In this document: positions 1 through 13,592 of the stretch, one piece after another | Position numbering within the stretch: the first letter of the stretch is position 1 | Layout: each line of letters begins with the position of its first letter | Assembly (NCBI GenBank): GCA_918807975.1 | Contig: OU964931.1 | Location: 13,402,251 to 13,466,250, forward strand | Source: Aplidium turbinatum | Lineage: Eukaryota; Chordata; Ascidiacea; Aplousobranchia; Polyclinidae | DNA: 64,000 bases | Reading direction: 5' to 3' | Made by a program: the position numbers and the translations under genes | The notes under the pieces: generated by a model | Database searches by the model: none | What the model was told of the DNA's origin: nothing | Seen by the model: only the letters and a program-made list of their open reading frames with translations

Positions 1-1288
1 AAACATACACTCTTATAAAAAGAAGCAGAACGAGCAAGCGTAAATGCTGCAAAAATTTATAGTTTCACAATGTCTGTCGCCCCGGAAAAGTGTTGCTTTA
101 CTTTTCTGTAGAAGCAAACCAGTTGACGAGCCTGGCCTCTGAAGTGTTTGGTTTGATTTTGCGATAATCACCGTGATCTTTTTTGTCCAAATTCAGTGTT
201 TATTTATTTAAATGTAGTACAAGGTGTACATAAAACAAAACCTTCGACGGTTGAGTGTTAAAAATTACATTAAGTTGAGTGCCTTGTTTTGGCTGAAAAC
301 TAAACAATTACTTTGTCAATATCGACACTAAGACATGATTAACGGTTAAGAGATACGTTTCTATTTATGGCATCCATAAACAACGATCAATATGCGCGGA
401 GTAATCGATACTTTAGAGTCAAATGTTTCAAGAAGTTCGATAAAATTAATTTAAAGTGAAAGCTAAAATTAAAACTTGATTTAGTGTCTTTTAATCATGT
501 TGTATCGCACGTGACAAATACCCGACCGCTGATCGAAGTTTGTAACCTGAAAGCAGTCGTGTGGTTACAACTCACAAATCAATAACCGCGACAATAGCAC
601 GAGGATTTGAAATCATCGTAGCCTACAGCTCCAGAGATTGTTCAACCAATAATTTAAAACTGACTGAAGAGATGGGATATTGCCTTTTCAACAACTGGCA
701 AACTCGCGTTTGGCATCAACGTGCCCAAGATGAAAAAAATACTTTACTAGCTTGAATTAAGAGTTAAACTGCAGAGGTAACATCAGCAACTTCAATGAAC
801 GGACAATGTAGCAAATTCTATAAGGTTTCCAAGCAATCACAAATCTATAAAACAAAAACCACCACAACAACAAAACCCTCAGAATAACGTAAAGAATATT
901 CAAGAAATGTGGGAGAGGAACAAGTCTGGAATAGGCACAACAAATTAGAAAAATTGTCTAAATGAAATAATAAATAGTAATAATAATAATTTATTTCACA
1001 GTAGTTAGGTGCAAAATAGTATCAATAAAAAGTCGCCATAATTAGCGATTTTCAGCCAACTGTCGCGGTTATACCGGGCTGTTCTTTATACGGATCGAAC
1101 CCTTTGCATGAATGTTTCTCTGGTTATCCTTGATTTGGTTTGCCTTTGATCAGTTTTGATAATAGGAGAGTTTCATTACAAAGTTTACAGAGATCACATA
1201 AAATAAAGATAAAAATTGTTTTCACAAGATTTATTGATTTCTACTCTACACACAACACAGTACAAAGATAGAATTAATGGATACGTAC
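1..1288. other. left-edge intron, no exon recognised
   Basis: This stretch lies 3' of the last Frizzled exon visible on the minus strand and is probably part of its next intron. I looked on the minus strand for the expected following exon (TM3, with a Trp-Trp pair and a WFLAAG-like motif) and did not find it. Short ORFs here have no recognisable domain. Confidence 0.5.
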
Positions 1289-4200
1289 CTGTGAAATAAT
1301 AGAGTATCAAAAAGAAGGCCGAACATAAGCGATGATTAGCTCCCTCAACAACGCCATACCCTTGAACAACTTCGTTGTTTTCGTCAATGATCTGAAAAAG
1401 AAGGTACAAGACTTAGAAAAAGCTTCTCTAAACGTTAAATATACGTAAAGTAATTGGTACGATTTACTTTTAATGGAACACTGCTTTTATGTTGTTTATT
1501 GAAAGCCAAGTCGTGTTTTATACTGAAATTTACCAACACATAATAGGCTGCTTAAAAGATAAGCTTGATCGTATTAAAGGTATAATTGTGAAACGTAAAG
1601 CATATATTTTAAAGTAATGTCTTCTCCCAACAAATGACCAAAACTATTGAAGGAATGCTGGTGGATGAGGATATCGCCGTGCGCTCAGTCAAATATTTTA
1701 ATAGATTTTAAGCTGTGCCGTTGTTGCCAAAAACAAATTTAACCTGAAATTTCTACTCTTTTGGCAAAGGCTTTGATACAAATATTCTACCTACATCATT
1801 ATTTGTAAGTCGCTACATTGTATTGTATGGCATAAACGTTTCCTTCCGACTGAAGTCTATTGTAAACGAACGATGGAAAACACAAAGAAACTAGTCAATA
1901 ACAGTTCTTATATGTCTGTTTGAGTTGAAAAATTACTTTTAGCTGTTTTGCTTCTACTTTATTGGCGCAGTACGACACAGCACAAATGCAAAGTACGACA
2001 GCCACGTCGTGGAGATAGCCTCCTATTCATTGCTCTCTTGTTCGATCATATTATAAACAGGCTAATTTTTAACAGCATTGTCATAACGCATTTTTATTTT
2101 TGTTCTTGTACGTCACAGTGCAGCCACAAGTTGGAAACTATTTACGAAAGCGAATTCCGAGAATGAGGTTTCGTGTGTACAGCAATAAGTCATATTCTGG
2201 TTTTTATGAAGCAAAACCCGAAAATTCTTATGTTTTAACTTCTACATCCAATGACGGTTCATTTTTGTGACGCAGCCTACCTACTACATCGTACCAACAC
2301 TCTTTGATTATTATAAACTGTGGAAATATTCTTACTTTATCGTTGCATGCAATTTCTTCTCTTAATCCGGAGCCAATTAGATACACGATAGAAATGACAA
2401 GGTATGACAAGGCGTAAAACACAATGGGTCGCTCTGGATAACGAAATCTATTGAAGCAAGAACTGATTGTAAGCACAGGTAGGTAATAACAAAGGTAGCT
2501 TACACTGACTTATAGTATAGGCAATGATCTCAAAATGTTACACAACCACGGAAGTTATAATCTTCGCAATTTCTTCTAATAAACAGTAATTTATAGTTTT
2601 ACAAAAGAAGACTGAGTCAAAGGAAATCACTAGCTTTCCAAGAACACGTCTGTCTCACCTTTTTGTGTCGATTGCAAATGTCAGTAACGTAAAGGAAGTT
2701 ACTATGACACAAATTATAGCCAGGACAAGAATGAAGTATCGAACCGCAGAAAGTTGGTTGTCCTTCAGATACATATTTGGGCACGGTGCGGTGCAGTTCG
2801 GTAGACCCATAAACGTGTACCTGTCATGTAGGAAAATATACAAGATATTTTAAAATATTGACACGCAAACATTGTCACACATTTTACAAAATGTCTATTT
2901 TGTTCGTTTCTATTTGTTGTTGTTGTTGTTTAAATAATTTTAACTGAAGCTGATCGACATCGATTAGCTGTTTATGATTGAACTGACTTGTATAACAATA
3001 AATTTGTTTATATTATATCTATTCTGTATGCCTTTCTAAACAAGCAGAAAGCTAGTTTTGTTATTTTCTGAAATTTCGGCTGTTATCGGAATATCGGGTG
3101 TAGTGAAGAGTCTACAAATCACAACAGCAAACTGCGAATGTTGGCGGTTTTATGGGAGACCAGTAATTGAATTTCCTTTTCAGTACTAATTGATTTGAGG
3201 CAGCAATGAGATAAGCTTGTGAGTTGTGTTTACCGCCAACAGCGCCATGAAATTGCAAAACCTGTTGAGACGGTTGAGTGATTACAAATAGATAAGTCTT
3301 TCGCCAAATTTTCATCTTTTTCATGATTATACTTGATTGTATATTAAAGCCTAAAGGTACTTTGAGACTCACATAGTGTAGATTTGCTTGTTATTCAAAC
3401 AAAGCATTTAACCTTCTGGCAGTTTTTATTCCTAAGGAATATGACAGTTAGCCTTTCAGTATTCAGTTAAGAGTGAATTGTAAAGGTTTTCAATAATTAA
3501 TTTGTCAACAAAGTTCTGTATTGTGCTGTCTTTCAGTACAATTTCTTCAGTTTATCTAAGCTGTCCCCACCTTCTCTTTCATATACAAGACATATTTCAC
3601 CACATGCACTGGAATAATGTAGCTTACTTGTTAATTGGTTGAATAGGCAATGTGTTTATTTCGAAATATCGCAGGATTTTCTTCATTTTTGAAGGGGTAC
3701 ACAAAAGATTTCTACCCTTTAATCTACTGCTAAAAACACGTGTGTCCAGTACCGCTGCGTGGGCAAACAGATTAAAAAAATCACATTATTCATTTTTATT
3801 TCCTCAAATAAGAATTATTCTCTCATAAGCCAAGAGAAATAAGCTGAAGATCTTTCATTGTCAACCAAGTTGAACTAACAGATTAATATAAAAACAGATT
3901 AATAATAATGTGAATGATAGTCACTAAAATAATATTTTGTAAAATTACATTATTTTTTAAACTTGAATAAATACTACAGGAGTTAAATAAACATTTTGAA
4001 ATAGAATCACCCATAAGAAGATGTTGATTTTTTCAATTGTGCGTGCCTTGAAGAGAAAGTAAGTCTAAACGTTGCCAAAGCACCAAAGATCAACAATTAA
4101 GAAATACAACTACAAGCACAGTAGGCTATTCACACTAATAACTCCATAGCCACATTAACACGGCTTTGAATCAGAAAAAAAAACACTCCATGCCTTTTCA

Positions 4201-5539
4201 TCAGCTTTTCTGTTATCGTTATTCTAAAAATGCGAACAATTGTCATTTCCTTTACCGTTGATATAGCGAATATTGATGCAAAACTGACACGATGGTCAAA
4301 CCATACACGCACATGCCTATCTAATCTACACACACTAACCCATGGTGGCCGGGAGATGTTCGCATTTCAGCAGGACATGATATTCCAAAGTCCAAATAAA
4401 CTGGTAAAGTTTCATTTTGCTTTTCTGCGTTTTCGTCTTCTTTCAGTCGCAACAGAGCTGGCGAAACAACGTCCTCGGACAACGGAGGGATGCACACAAT
4501 GCCCTAACAAAGTGAAATAAGTTGATAATAATAATTTGACATGGTAGAAAAGTTACATCAAAACCGTTCAACTCAGCCGAGTACGACGTTCGTTTGAGGA
4601 CTGCTGGTACAGCTTAATATAATCTTTCTCACCTACCAAGCATAAGCTTGGATATAATAAAAAGTCGGTTAAACGAATACTGTTACGATGTCATCGTTGT
4701 GTTCTTTCGTAGCTGGTGATGCATGACGCAACAGAAACGATACGTCACCGGCCTCAATCGTCTGCCGTATTCTTCAAAAATGACTAAACACCGGAGCTTG
4801 TTGTAGGTTCACTAATTGTAAATTGCAATTGGTGGTAATTGGTGTTTTTTTTTCTCGAGAAAATTGCAAATACGTGTAAAAACATACACATGCTCACATT
4901 TTTATCTTTTAGCATAGCTTCTGTCCACATGATCGGTGATTGGCGGGTGATAAGAATAGTGTTGTCTTCATTGATCAAATAATCTGGGATGCTTTCCGCT
5001 CTGTTTTCTTGTTCAAATAACGGAAAGAGATCACAGTTGAGTTGTTCAGGCCATTCAATGTTAAACATGTCCACTATGTGCCTGCAATCTGCTTTGACAA
5101 CTTCGCACAGCTCTTGGCATGGCGGGACGACTCCCTTATTCGTGCACACTGGCGAATGCACGGAGCATAAAAACAATTTCACATATTTCGAACATTTTGT
5201 TGATATCAAAGGATGAAAACCGCTTAAAGAGGAAAGGGAATCGCTTTCTGATTTATCTCCGGCAAAAGTGGGATAGGTAGTTGAGTTATACCGCCACGGT
5301 AAAACATCAATTTTATCAATGTTTCTTTTTCCTTTTGATTTTCTGTGTCGAAGCGTTAAATTGTTTGCTTCAGCAGAAGAAGCAACACTTGTCGATACAT
5401 CCAAGGAAATTATATCCAAAGAGTCAGAACATATTGGTGCAGTTGTTGGGTAACACTTTGGCTGTAAAGGCGCAATAATTCCAAAAACATTGGATGGGAG
5501 CGTACCCAAGAGCAACAGAAGTATATTTACGATACACAT
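1289..5539 (-). CDS. Frizzled receptor (FZD3/6 type), 5' part
   Basis: Wnt receptor, seven-pass plasma-membrane protein; only the N-terminal part is in the window. Exons, all minus: 5539-4898 (214 codons, phase 0), 4503-4340 (164 nt), 2820-2659 (162 nt), 2447-2336 (112 nt), 1391-1289 (103 nt); every junction has AG/GT and matching phase. Residues 1-25 look like a signal peptide (MCIVNILLLLLG). The cysteine-rich domain follows: Cys at 29, 37, 116, 125, 132, 141, 145, 152 and 169, with YNSTTYP and WPEQLNC. Exon 2 holds the linker motif FGISCPAEM. Exon 3 gives NCTAPCPNMYL and TM1. Exon 4 gives RFRYPERPIVFY and TM2. Exon 5 gives the start of TM3 (LCSAFFLILYYFTG). CPNMY and FRYPERPI are closest to what I know of FZD3 and FZD6. 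Odd: about 40 extra residues between Cys37 and the YNSTTYP motif, and no tenth CRD cysteine. TM3 onward must lie left of the window. Start chosen for the signal peptide. Confidence 0.9.
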
Positions 5540-6634
5540 ATCTTAAAATTATTAAAACAGATTTTATTTACACTTAAAACATCATTCGCTTCTAGATGGA
5601 AAAGAAACCGAGATTATTGTATTGATGAGTTTGTCAGGTTAAGCAAAAGCTATCATTAAAACTTAGCATGATCAGTGAAGCAGTAACAACGCCGACTGTG
5701 CTGGCATAAGGTGGAATAAGTTTACTGTCACACCAAATTTGAACTGATGCACCAACTCCGCCATTACAAAAGTACTACTGTGGATACAGCTTCTTAAACT
5801 GTATACCGGTACTTTTGTAAAAACTTTAAATGTGGAAGTGCTTATGCATGTTTCAGCTACCTAACATTTTTACACACACCTTACCCCGCGTACGGTGCAG
5901 GTGTTGTGCTTTCTCTAACACACACAAAGTTCAACAGTCCATACAAACACAGTATTTCGCTTGCAATTTAAACCTGGAGCTGAAAGTGTGCAGACTCAAG
6001 ACTGAGCTTCAATCTTAATAGGTTCAGGCAAACACCATGCCTGAGACGTAAGCTAAAAAATCATACTCATTTGTTACTTTTTATCACAAAAACTAATTTT
6101 TTAATTGTCTCAACCTCCTTCAACGTCAAAGAAACGATTGCACACTTAACTGTTTTCCAAAACTGCTGTTTTGCTTTTATTTATTGTTTTACTACACAGT
6201 TAATCAATTGTTAAACTTGTCCAACTTGTTCCTTGCTTTAAACAGAGTCACTATTTGCTGTCTTAAAATTAACAAACAACGACGTAAAAGTGAGACTCGA
6301 GTAAGATATGAGATGTGTCAAGGATACATGCGAAAACTCTGCAAAGAAGAACAGCGATTACTTAAAAAAAATCTTACGTGAACCTTGTATTCATACCGAT
6401 TTAGTTCCTTATGGCTGGCACATGCCCCCTTCTTATGGCTATTAAAGACAAGATGACATTCATTCGCGGAACAGGGTTACTCAGATATGGAAGGTGTATA
6501 CCCCAACGCAAAAATTGTGATAGCTACTTCATTTGTGTTATTAGTTAAATTCACCACATGCAAAAACTTCAACTCACTGTATTGTGCTTTGCAAGGGAAA
6601 TTACAACAACTGAAAAAAGTATCTTGCTCTAACG
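5540..6634. other. upstream flank of Frizzled, nothing coding seen
   Basis: This is the region 5' of the Frizzled start and should hold its promoter and any non-coding first exon. I see no clear core promoter, coding exon or repeat end in it. Confidence 0.4.
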
Positions 6635-6850
6635 GTTCACTACCACTACACGGGGTATAAAGAATGAAATGATCAGCAATTTGTATTGTAACTTAAGTTA
6701 CAACATAAGCCAGTTTGTATTTTTTTCAGCGTACAATTCAGCTTCACCAACAAATTAATTGGTAAAATATAGTGTGGTATGCCTTTTTCAATTAGACTAT
6801 ACAAATTGCTGATCATTTCATTCTTTATACCTCGTGTAGTGGTAGTGAAC
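6635..6850. repeat. palindromic MITE with ~50-bp inverted ends
   Basis: The left arm begins GTTCACTACCACTACACG and continues with a stretch including ATGAAATGATCAGC. The right arm is its reverse complement with one or two changes. The interior is about 110 bp and non-coding. I could not see a convincing target duplication, so the exact ends are uncertain by a few bases and the superfamily is open. Confidence 0.75.
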
Positions 6851-9800
6851 GAAATTATTCTAACCCAGACGGAACGTTAAAAAGTCTGTTCTATGCTAAA
6901 AGTAATAAGCTTTATCTCAAAGTATTATCGCCTTTATAAAAGCCACCAAAGTTCAGCAATCGCCACGGCTAAACAAGACGGCTGTCCAGTTGCAGAAAAA
7001 ATAAACCATAGCCTACTACCCTTGTGAATCTCCAGATGTTCTGTTCGCTTTGGTACGCAAATTACTCAAAAAAAGTGAAGAGGTTGTACATACCAGAATT
7101 AGATCAACCAGATTTTAGCTACAACTTACCCGTGGGTAGGCTATATTTTATTGTCTACAATAGCCTAGATAGCTACTTTTAGTTTAAACAAAGGCTTGAT
7201 TTGTTCCAAATCATTGCACCATTTTATCTCTTTTACCTATAAATTCCTTACCACATTTAGTTAGGTCAACTTTATTCTGACAAGCTCCTGAAGAGAGTCA
7301 GACGAAAAGCACCGCACCTTCGAGTAATCCTAGACAGCAAAATCTGTCATTTTTACATTGATTCGACGTACAGACGACTCGACGACTGCAAACGCCGGAT
7401 TTTGCTGTCAGAGAGACCTTCTTTTCGCCATACTCAAGTTCTGTACCACAATCAATTCTTCAACTCAAAACTGTCTTGTTCATTATGCTAAAGCCTTCAT
7501 TTGTGTATCATTTGAAACAACACTTTAAGCTAATCTCAGATTTCTTGAATAGCCCTTGCTAGAACTCTGCTTCATTCTACACTTCAACCGTAGCTAAGGG
7601 TCCTCAGATTTTTCATTCTGCGGAAAATTCAATGTTGTTCAGCGTAAAAGTAAATAAAGCTGGCTGAAAGGAAGGCAGCCTTTCACACAAGGGCCACTTG
7701 CGAGCAACGCACTTCACTGACATCCACTTCATAACGAAGCGGCAATAGCGCTGACAAACAGTCATAACAAGCTATAGATTTGACACATGCTAGCGCCTCA
7801 AAATCGGTCACCCACGTCAAAGAACATTTCAGAAGTTCCTTTTTTTCTAAACGGCGTCACTGTCAGAGTACAACTGAAGCGCTCGCATCTTCCATTCATT
7901 GAACCTAACAATAGCTAAAGATTTTTGTCTGTTCTTTAATGTTTTGTTTTCGTAAACAATGAACATATTTCTTTTCGCTTGAAGGTCGTTTTTTGCGTCT
8001 AGCCAACGGAATTGCTAATTCAGCTTTGTATTAAAAGCTATGTCAGTATAAAATTTCGCACGCCCCTTCAATTCACACTATTTCAGCCGTAGGCTAAAAG
8101 CAAATATGTCACTTCGAAGAGACATGTTTGCAAACCAAACCGACCAACAACCAAAGTAGAATTTCTGTTGTAAATACAACAATTCAACGTCTATTGGTAG
8201 TGTTACAACGCTTGTGCTGTCGTTCCCGGGTAGTAACCAAGTGAACTTGCGATTGCTGCAGTTGCAGGCCACTGAACTCGCGTAAATTAAAGAATAACAT
8301 TTCCAAAAAGCTTTTCTAAATTATAACACATGGCAGTGCAGTTTGCTGTACCTTTGAATAATTTATTAAAATTTGCATTTTTGACCACTTTTAACGTTAC
8401 AGTAGACTAGTAGAGTATTGCAAATTCAACACTTCAACTAAATGAAATCAATTTGAAAGCAACTTTTATCTACAATATAAAGATCTGATTGTTTTCATGC
8501 TTTCCAGATGCTTTAAATTGATACAAAAGATTGCGCTTCTGCTTAAAAGGTTTAATTCACCTGCTGAATTTCTTGCCAGGTTAAACAAGAGCGACGAGAT
8601 TAGAAACAAAATTGAGGTCACAGAATGAAGATAGGCAATCTCTCAATTAAATCGAAGAAATCCTCAAATTAGTGGTTACAAAAATAGTTCGTTGTCGTTG
8701 TTAGCATTTTCACATTAATTTGGACCGAGAATTGTAAGCTGCTAGGAAGGGATAAACTACAAAGCAACGATGCTACAATTTGGATACAATCAAAACTAAG
8801 ATATATGTAGATTTTTGTTCTGCGTGGTTTAAAATTTCCCTAACATGAAAGGTGTAAAATTGTGTAAACTAAACAAAAAACAACGATTGATAGAATTATT
8901 TTATTGCTTCAGCTGAGCTTGTATTCTTGCAGCAAGCCTTTCATTCTCAAAGGGAGGTTTGTGTGTGTTCTATTTCCATGCTATTTCTCAAAACATATTT
9001 GATTGATTGCTGGTGCATCGATGATCGCTATTTTGTACGAAGCAGAATATCTGTTATCAGCAGAATTGCAGGACGATTCGGAGCCATTTTCATAGGTGAT
9101 GATGCAATGAGATGACTCAATGAGTCATTTAGGAAGTACCCAAAAAAAAGTTACTTTCTGGATATATTCGATGTTGGAAAACATTTAATCAATGTGAAAA
9201 GGACGCATGTTGTTGACAAGGTGGAAAAATTATGTTGTGGCATCTCTCAAGAAAGTTGATAAGTAAATTTCCGACATATGAAGTTTATTTAGGTGCGCAG
9301 TGCGGCAGTTGGGTTGTATGAAACGAAACTGTTCAAAGTTTCGTGATGTTTCGTATTGCTCCAAAATTTGCTGCTTTGCATTGGTTTCGTTTGCTTTTGT
9401 TTTTTGAAACGCATTGCAAATCATTCAGGCTCGCGACTGTTCTTCTTTTTGCTTATGAGGCAGCAGCAATTCAGGCAACATCTCCCAATTGCTGCAACCT
9501 GCAATCATTGCAATGTCTTCTTATCAGGGTCTATGTTCTATGAGATCCACATGCTATGCAAGTCGAAGCACTGGACAACGATTTATGATGTGCTGTGCTG
9601 CGGTTCGCCACAAACACAGGCTGGGAAGCCACACAAACCCCAGAAAAACATGTTCAGGGGTTATTCAGGGGTCAGAACGAAGATATTTCAAAATTTTGAA
9701 ATATTACTTTTCGTTTGACAAAAAAAAGTGTTATCGTCCTATTTGTTCTCGAATTAACCTAAATGAAACTTTGAGTGAAAACTTTAATTTGATTAAAAAA

Positions 9801-11445
9801 TGACTTTTCGAACAACTCCAGTAGGCTACACAATAATACGGCGAATAACGCAAAGCCGTTAAATTTATCAACGCTGCAAACGCGCATGCACGTTTGCTCT
9901 TGATCATAAGTTTATAAGTTCTTTTAGTTGTTGGTATACCAAAACACACGTTTTCAGTGAATTAAGTTATATTAATCGGAGATAGCTATCATCGGCTGGA
10001 TTAAAGGGTGTTTGCCAAACTAAATTAATTGTTTAAGAGCCTAAGATCAAAGGTAGGATCCAGCAAATAGCCGGAAGTAGCCTTAGGAAAGTTTCAACAA
10101 CCGATATGATATGCAGGTTTACGTTAATCCGACATTGCAAATACACCGCGAATATAGTTAATTTTCTGTAATTTAGGGCAGAAATTGCCCAAAATCCCAA
10201 ATTGCTCCTCATCCTGGATCCGTCACTGATTTGACTGTTAGCCAATGACCAAAAAAGTTTTCCGTCGTATTAGACAAGAGTTATAATATTTTTTTCCTCT
10301 TCTCTCACCATGTTTATTGAACGCAGTTTGTAGTTCTGCTTTTTAAACCAAAATGAAACTTTGTTTCAATGCAAAATATCACTGTCTTGATTTTAAGTCA
10401 ATTTTTTTGCAAAAAATAAAAAAAATTATTTGTTTGCGTTTCCTCTCAAACTGCGTTTCATAGAGTAACATTTCGTTTCGACCAATCAAATTCGTTTAAA
10501 TAGCTTTCCTATTCCAAATTAGCCGAAATTGCGTTTGTTTGTAAAGAATTTGGCGTTGTAACGAAATGTTTGAGAAATTAAAAACTCTTTTGTTTCGAAT
10601 AGAATTGGATGAAAACACAATTGCTGTCTTTTTATATTTTACATTATACTTTTTAGAAATAAGTTTTGAAATCAAAATAAAGCTATCTAAAACGTGCCGA
10701 ATGTATAGTTTTACAAACAATTAAACTAAATTAATCATTCCACCATCACATAAGCTAAATAATTCAATTTTCTTTTAACTAAATCAATTGATGGACGTAT
10801 CCATGAAGGTGGAAGTGTCGTCCATATACTCTTGCAATTAACTTCAAACCTTTGATCCTCCAAACTTTTCTCACGACATGCTTGGTAGGTAAACACAAAA
10901 TCCATCTGCCGATTTCTTATTAACTCTTCCTTGGCATTTTCGTCACCACAATAAATCAAACAAATGTCTTAAAATATATTTAATTCAGAAAAAACCTCGC
11001 CCTGACTGAACAAAAGTCGGTTCACAGTTAGTCTACATTCATTTTGTACTAAACAGAATGAATCATCATTTTTTTGGGTTACTTCGATGCGATCTATTGG
11101 ACATGGCTTGCTTTAATAGATGATACAAACTCAGAAGTGTCGGATAACTTTGTGTTCCACATAATAAAAATAATAAATAATTTTGCAACCACAAAAGCAT
11201 AAAAAAAACGTACTACACATTTACGGAAAATAATAATCTTTTTAAAAATAGCCCAATTTTTCTGGAACTCTTAGTAACACATATTTATCGAAAACTTATG
11301 ATAAGAATGGCTAATAAAACTGATTTTTTTAAAGGTAAGGGTTGTTTGTAGTACCGTACCGTGCATGGCCAAAGATGCTGTGGCCACCAAAAGCTTTGTC
11401 GTCTATTTTTCTATCTAGCAAAATGGTTTGGTTTTGAACCTTTTA
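6851..11445. other. intergenic stretch, one small MITE only
   Basis: Apart from the hairpin MITE at 7329-7413, I recognise no gene, SINE or transposon end here. Overlapping short ORFs around 9343-9803 and 10496-10959 show no known domain, no splice framing and no consistent codon signal. Confidence 0.4.
7329..7413. repeat. hairpin MITE, family H (copy 1)
   Basis: It starts CCTAGACAGCAAAATCTG, followed by TTTTTACATTGATTC, and ends with the inverted GGATTTTGCTGTC. The same ends and the ACATTGATTC core recur at 12432-12521 and 16102-16190, and in a diverged form at 40869-40949. About 85 bp, non-coding, probably a non-autonomous DNA transposon. Confidence 0.65.
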
Positions 11446-11694
11446 CCCTCGGACTGACAACGCCTACTTGTAGAAGCTTTTAACGCACGACCGGTTACCG
11501 AGATTGACGGATTGAAATTTTCCGATTGTCGAAGTGTTGTTGCCAGGGAATTATTCCATCCATTAGGTGCCGCTGAATGGAGAGCAGTTCTTAGAATGCG
11601 TTGCTAAACGCACACCCCGAGAGTCAAACCAGCACCGCTTGATTTTGAAGCTTCTTTGTTCACGAAGTCACGCGCTGACCAACTGAGGTATCTG
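11446..11694 (-). repeat. tRNA-derived SINE, family 3 (copy 1)
   Basis: Read on the minus strand it has the head with a box-A-like GGTCAGCGCG and a diverged box B (GGTTTGACTC), then CGGGGTGTGCG and a body containing AATTATTCC. It matches copies at 18756-19052, 54270-54590 and 57440-57748. This copy is the most diverged and lacks the TCAATCAATC tail. Confidence 0.7.
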
Positions 11695-13592
11695 GGCGTT
11701 GAACAGAAATTGCGTTTCTGTTTCAATGTTCACGTTTCCAGGCTTTATTTTGTTGTAGAAAAGACGAACATTTGCTGGATAGGATTGACCGGTTTGAGCC
11801 TACCTACAGCCCTCACAGCTTTATCGTTTAGTCAGCTACACAATTCCTCTCTGATCGAAAATTTTGGAACAGTTTCCATAAATTCCATATTTGAAAAAAG
11901 CTTCCTTAAATTTTGAAAAAACTGCATTTTTGCTCATCCACTACGACTTGACCAGTAGCTAGGCTATACCATCACTTTGCCAACATCTTAATGCTGATAA
12001 GCATTATAAAAAGAGCAAGTTATCAGTGTTGAAGTACGTTTAAGAAATAAAAAAATACCTAAAAAATCACAATTTCTAAGTTTTCTGTTAAGATAATCGT
12101 GTATTCACTGTTTTTGAAAAATCTTCATTTAATTATGAAACTTGCACAAAGAAAATCAAAATAACTTGAAGAGAGGAAACCACTGAATAAGTTCTTGTCA
12201 ATGAAAATACACAACACAACGAAGTTTCTCAATTTCCTCTCTTTTGGCCTGCTTTCAGAAGCTAGGCCACTGCCACACGTTAACTAAAACTAAACTCCTT
12301 CAACAGATACTTTAAAAGCATTTTCCAAGCACAAAAAGGGAGTAGGTCTACAAGTGTGAAGAATACTGTCTCCTTGGCATTGATGCATTGTCGCTTTACA
12401 TTGGCTAACCACTGGAAAATTCGTAAGCATTCCTCAGAAAGCAAAACGCCTTCGTTTTGATATTGATTCAACGTCTGCAGACATAGAATCAATGTAAAAA
12501 AGAATGATTTTGCTGTCTGGGTCCTTATCCTTTCTAGACTACAACATGGACTCTATTACCGAGCCTACCAACATCATGAGATTTACTAATTTTATAATTC
12601 ACACCACAGATTAGAAAAGACAAAAAAGTAAAAAACACCTTTGTAGCAGTCAATGCTAAAAAAATAAATGTTAAAGAATGTTAATCTTCCACTGAAGTCA
12701 TTTACGTGGTAGTTAGAGGCAATTGCCCTATTTGCCCCTCGGACTACACTCCTGGTGGTAGCCTATGAAATCCAACCGGGTCTACCAAGTCACACAAGTA
12801 GAGAAATGTGACGCATGCTTTAGATAACGTTTACCGCTGGTCCAAGAGAAGCAGGCAATAAAACCAGGCTTCTTATACATTAGGTTAGCGACTAGGTAGT
12901 TTAAATTTGCTCCACAAACAGACTATAGGGCTAGGTTAGCCGCTTGGCTATTGTGTTGGCGTATGTCGACCTGGCCTTGTAAAGATATTATTTTCACACC
13001 ATTAACCTTTAGTCGTTTTTTTTTTTTTATATAGCCTACCGGTAATATGAGACCTTGTGAGCATGTAAGAAATCATTATAGAACAACGAAATAAACAGTT
13101 TTCAAAATCTAGTCTCGCATTTTTTTTTTATGTAGGCTTAGTTTCTTGGCAGATAGCAATGATGAAGCTAACGGTAGCAAAGCACTGTAAGCTAGTAGTT
13201 TTGTTAAACATACGAAACAAGCTGCTAAAACTAATAGTCTATTTCTATGGAGTTCTGTTTTCTTGCTGATTTATTTGGCGATTCATTGTGCTTATAAAAC
13301 AAGCTTGTAGGCTACTAATTTTGTGTCGTACAATCGACGGAAAAGTGACACATTTTCAATCAAACAGCAATAAGCTAGATAGCTTTTTCGTTTACCTTGT
13401 TACTAGCTATAGCCTCTCGTCTCGTATGCCAGCGTGCTAGCTTGACGATAGCAAAAACATTGAGCATAATTTACGGCCTGTTAATCATTAACCCATTATT
13501 CTGTATCGATTAGTTTTAAGGTCAGCTACACTTAATGAAATCATATCTGTTGAACAACGCAAACTGAAAGTGGACGTACACACAGCTGTAAC
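11695..13592. other. intergenic stretch with one hairpin MITE
   Basis: Nothing coding is recognised. The only structured feature is the family H hairpin at 12432-12521. T-rich runs near 13018 and 13121 are simple sequence. Confidence 0.4.
12432..12521. repeat. hairpin MITE, family H (copy 2)
   Basis: The right arm read in reverse is CCCAGACAGCAAAATCATTC followed by a run of T and ACATTGATTC. The left arm (CTCAGAAAGCAAAACG, ATATTGATTC) is a diverged inverse. Size and centre match the copy at 7329-7413. Confidence 0.6.

Noticed and set aside
3112-3372. 86-codon minus-strand ORF between Frizzled exons, considered as an exon.
   Set aside because: It has no Frizzled motif, and the exon at 4340-4503 already satisfies phase and motif.
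9343-9803. Three overlapping plus-strand ORFs.
   Set aside because: They overlap in different frames with no recognisable protein and look like chance stop-poor sequence.
10317-10460. Inverted GAACGCAGTTTG and CAAACTGCGTTTC words.
   Set aside because: Only about 12 bp pair and nothing else supports an element.
10735-10959. 74-codon minus-strand ORF with a PPSWIRPSIDLV stretch.
   Set aside because: No family recognised and no flanking exons in phase.
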